64,000 bases of DNA, from positions 1-64,000 of the forward strand of contig NZ_BMPE01000004.1 of assembly GCF_014647435.1 (NCBI RefSeq), written 5' to 3'. Shown piece by piece: positions 61,767-64,000 of this stretch. Made by a program: the position numbers and the translations under genes. The DNA comes from Deinococcus radiotolerans (GTDB lineage Bacteria > Deinococcota > Deinococci > Deinococcales > Deinococcaceae). Numbering within the stretch: position 1 is the stretch's first letter; the number at the start of each line of letters is the position of its first letter. The notes under the pieces were generated by a model. The model had not been told where the DNA came from. It saw only the letters and a list, made by a program, of their open reading frames with translations, and did no database searches.

Positions 61767-61811
61767 ATGACGTTCCCCTCCCCCACCCATACCCGTAGGG
61801 GCCAGCGATGA
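61767..61811 (+). CDS. 14-residue leader ORF, first step of the rsmD relay
   Basis: TATCCT (61755-61760) is followed after six bases by ATG and a 14-codon frame (MTFPSPTHTRRGQR). Its TGA (61809-61811) overlaps the ATG of the next small ORF as ATGA. The spacing matches leaderless genes elsewhere in the window. Confidence 0.55.
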   Translation: MTFPSPTHTRRGQR

Positions 61812-61942
61812 AGCGGATTCCGTCTGTTCCGTGGCTCCCCCGGAACCCCACCGGGGCAGCCACTCCACGCCCGGAACCCGCACGACTCTCACTCGCGTCC
61901 GCTCGGGTCGAACGGCAGGCCGTTCAACCGGAGGTGCTATGA
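61808..61942 (+). CDS. 44-residue ORF, second step of the rsmD relay
   Basis: The frame starts at an ATG overlapping the 14-codon ORF and ends with TGA overlapping the rsmD ATG as ATGA. The peptide is Pro/Arg-rich ('KRIPSVPWLPRNPTG', 'ARLSLASARVERQA') and not recognised. Both overlaps, the promoter spacing and the lack of internal stops make chance less likely. Confidence 0.5.
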   Translation: MKRIPSVPWLPRNPTGAATPRPEPARLSLASARVERQAVQPEVL

Positions 61943-62511
61943 GTCTCCGAATTCTGGGCGGTACGGCGAAGGGCCGTAGCCTGCAGGTGCCCGACAGCGC
62001 CCGGCCCAGCGGCGCGCGCGTCCGCAAGAGCCTGTTCGACCTGCTGGCCGCCCGAGCGCCCGCCGGACGCTACCCGGAGTTCATTGATCTGCACGGCGGG
62101 AGCGGCGCGATCGGGCTGGAGGCCGCCAGCCGTGGGTACCGCGTGACGCTGGTCGAGAAGGACGTGCGGGCTGTGCGGGCGCTGGAGGCGAACGCCCGAT
62201 CGCTGGACCTGCGGGTGCGGATCGTCAAGGGGGACGCCGGGGCGCTGCTGAAACGCCTGGGGCAGTTCGACGTGGTGTTCAGCGACCCGCCGTACGAAGC
62301 AGACATCCCGAAACTGACCGCTCAGATCCTCGCCAGTGGTGTCCTCGCGCCCGGCGGGCTGCTGGTGTGCCAGCACCCGGACCGGCTGCACCTGCCCGGG
62401 CACGCGGGCTTCACGCGGGAGGAACGCGAGTACGGCAGCAATACCCTCACGCTGTACTGGCAGGGCGAGGCGGCGACTGACGACGTGCCCGATGACGGCG
62501 AAATCGGGTAA
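61939..62511 (+). CDS. rsmD: 16S rRNA (guanine966-N2)-methyltransferase RsmD
   Basis: The 190-residue enzyme has 'MSLRILGGTAKGRSLQVP', 'RPSGARVRKSLFDLL', the SAM motif 'FIDLHGGSGAIGLEAASRG' and the catalytic 'VVFSDPPYEADI' (DPPY). It methylates G966 of 16S rRNA. It has GGAGG eight bases upstream and also overlaps the 44-codon ORF. coaD follows 12 bases after the stop, a common pairing. Confidence 0.94.
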   Translation: MSLRILGGTAKGRSLQVPDSARPSGARVRKSLFDLLAARAPAGRYPEFIDLHGGSGAIGLEAASRGYRVTLVEKDVRAVRALEANARSLDLRVRIVKGDAGALLKRLGQFDVVFSDPPYEADIPKLTAQILASGVLAPGGLLVCQHPDRLHLPGHAGFTREEREYGSNTLTLYWQGEAATDDVPDDGEIG

Positions 62512-63054
<543 letters not shown>

Positions 63055-63064
63055 AGCCAAAGAC

Positions 63065-63098
63065 CGCGCCGCCCCCAGCCTGAACCGGGGGCGGCGCG
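63065..63098. terminator. Perfect 12-bp hairpin between convergent genes
   Basis: CGCGCCGCCCCC pairs with GGGGGCGGCGCG around a ten-base loop. It separates coaD from metK and can serve both; no T-run is seen. Confidence 0.65.
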
Positions 63099-63112
63099 TC
63101 TCCGTGGATGGG

Positions 63113-64000
<888 letters not shown>

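Overview
The window looks like chromosomal DNA of a Deinococcus species. The DNA is very GC-rich. Two small genes near the end belong to families I know mainly from Deinococcus (DUF3809, DUF3248). Many start codons sit 5-8 bases behind a TANNNT -10 box, the leaderless-gene signature described for Deinococcus. No rRNA genes, insertion sequences, CRISPR array or integrated phage were seen. Two tRNA genes are present (Arg-CCU, Ala-GGC).

Layout. 0-7.6 kb: phosphodiester glycosidase, AIM24 protein, BCS1-like AAA ATPase, AEC transporter, small hypotheticals, PaaI thioesterase, hemW. 7.7-19.2 kb: lpdA, a large PAS/GAF histidine kinase, kbl with a coupled GNAT gene, gmk, a macro-domain protein, a sulfurtransferase, crcB-xseA, a CorA transporter and tRNA-Arg. 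19.4-28.4 kb is the accessory-looking part: a tightly overlapping three-gene operon (roadblock-like protein, secreted/membrane protein, coiled-coil protein), then a 1095-residue DUF4157 protein, an AT-richer unknown gene and a small protein resembling a tail assembly chaperone. 28.5-42.8 kb: ackA-pta, an RNase H-like protein, two LptF/LptG-type permeases, an acyl-CoA synthetase, a membrane protein flanked by repeats, der, a regulator gene split by an in-frame amber codon, a GIY-YIG-like gene next to tRNA-Ala, and an RNA methyltransferase. 42.9-50.5 kb: lipoprotein, HAD phosphatase-acpS, a fused MNT-HEPN protein, Ca2+/H+ antiporter, aldo/keto reductase, RidA and a dynamin-like GTPase. 50.7-54.4 kb: four minor-pilin genes in one operon. 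54.5-64 kb: acyltransferase, metallo-hydrolase, cdaA-cdaR (c-di-AMP), yqeK-LCP-rsfS, DUF3809/DUF3248, rsmD-coaD, and metK running off the window.

How the genes work together. AckA-Pta and the acyl-CoA synthetase cover both routes between acetate and acetyl-CoA. CdaA and CdaR make and control c-di-AMP. YqeK, the LCP protein and RsfS form a conserved cell-wall/ribosome cluster. The four prepilins probably form the tip of a type IV pilus or DNA-uptake machine. Operons are compact: GTGA or ATGA stop-start overlaps link at least ten gene pairs.

The most unusual signals are: (1) a compact element seen three times, made of a strong sigma-70 promoter with an invariant GCATACC in its 17-bp spacer, followed at once by a hairpin and T-run; (2) tiny leader ORFs joined by ATGA/GTGA overlaps to rsmD, yqeK and the first prepilin gene; (3) a single-chain MntA-HepT-like protein; (4) the roadblock and DUF4157 operons; (5) a start codon held in the loop of a perfect 15-bp hairpin beside tRNA-Ala; and (6) the amber-interrupted regulator.
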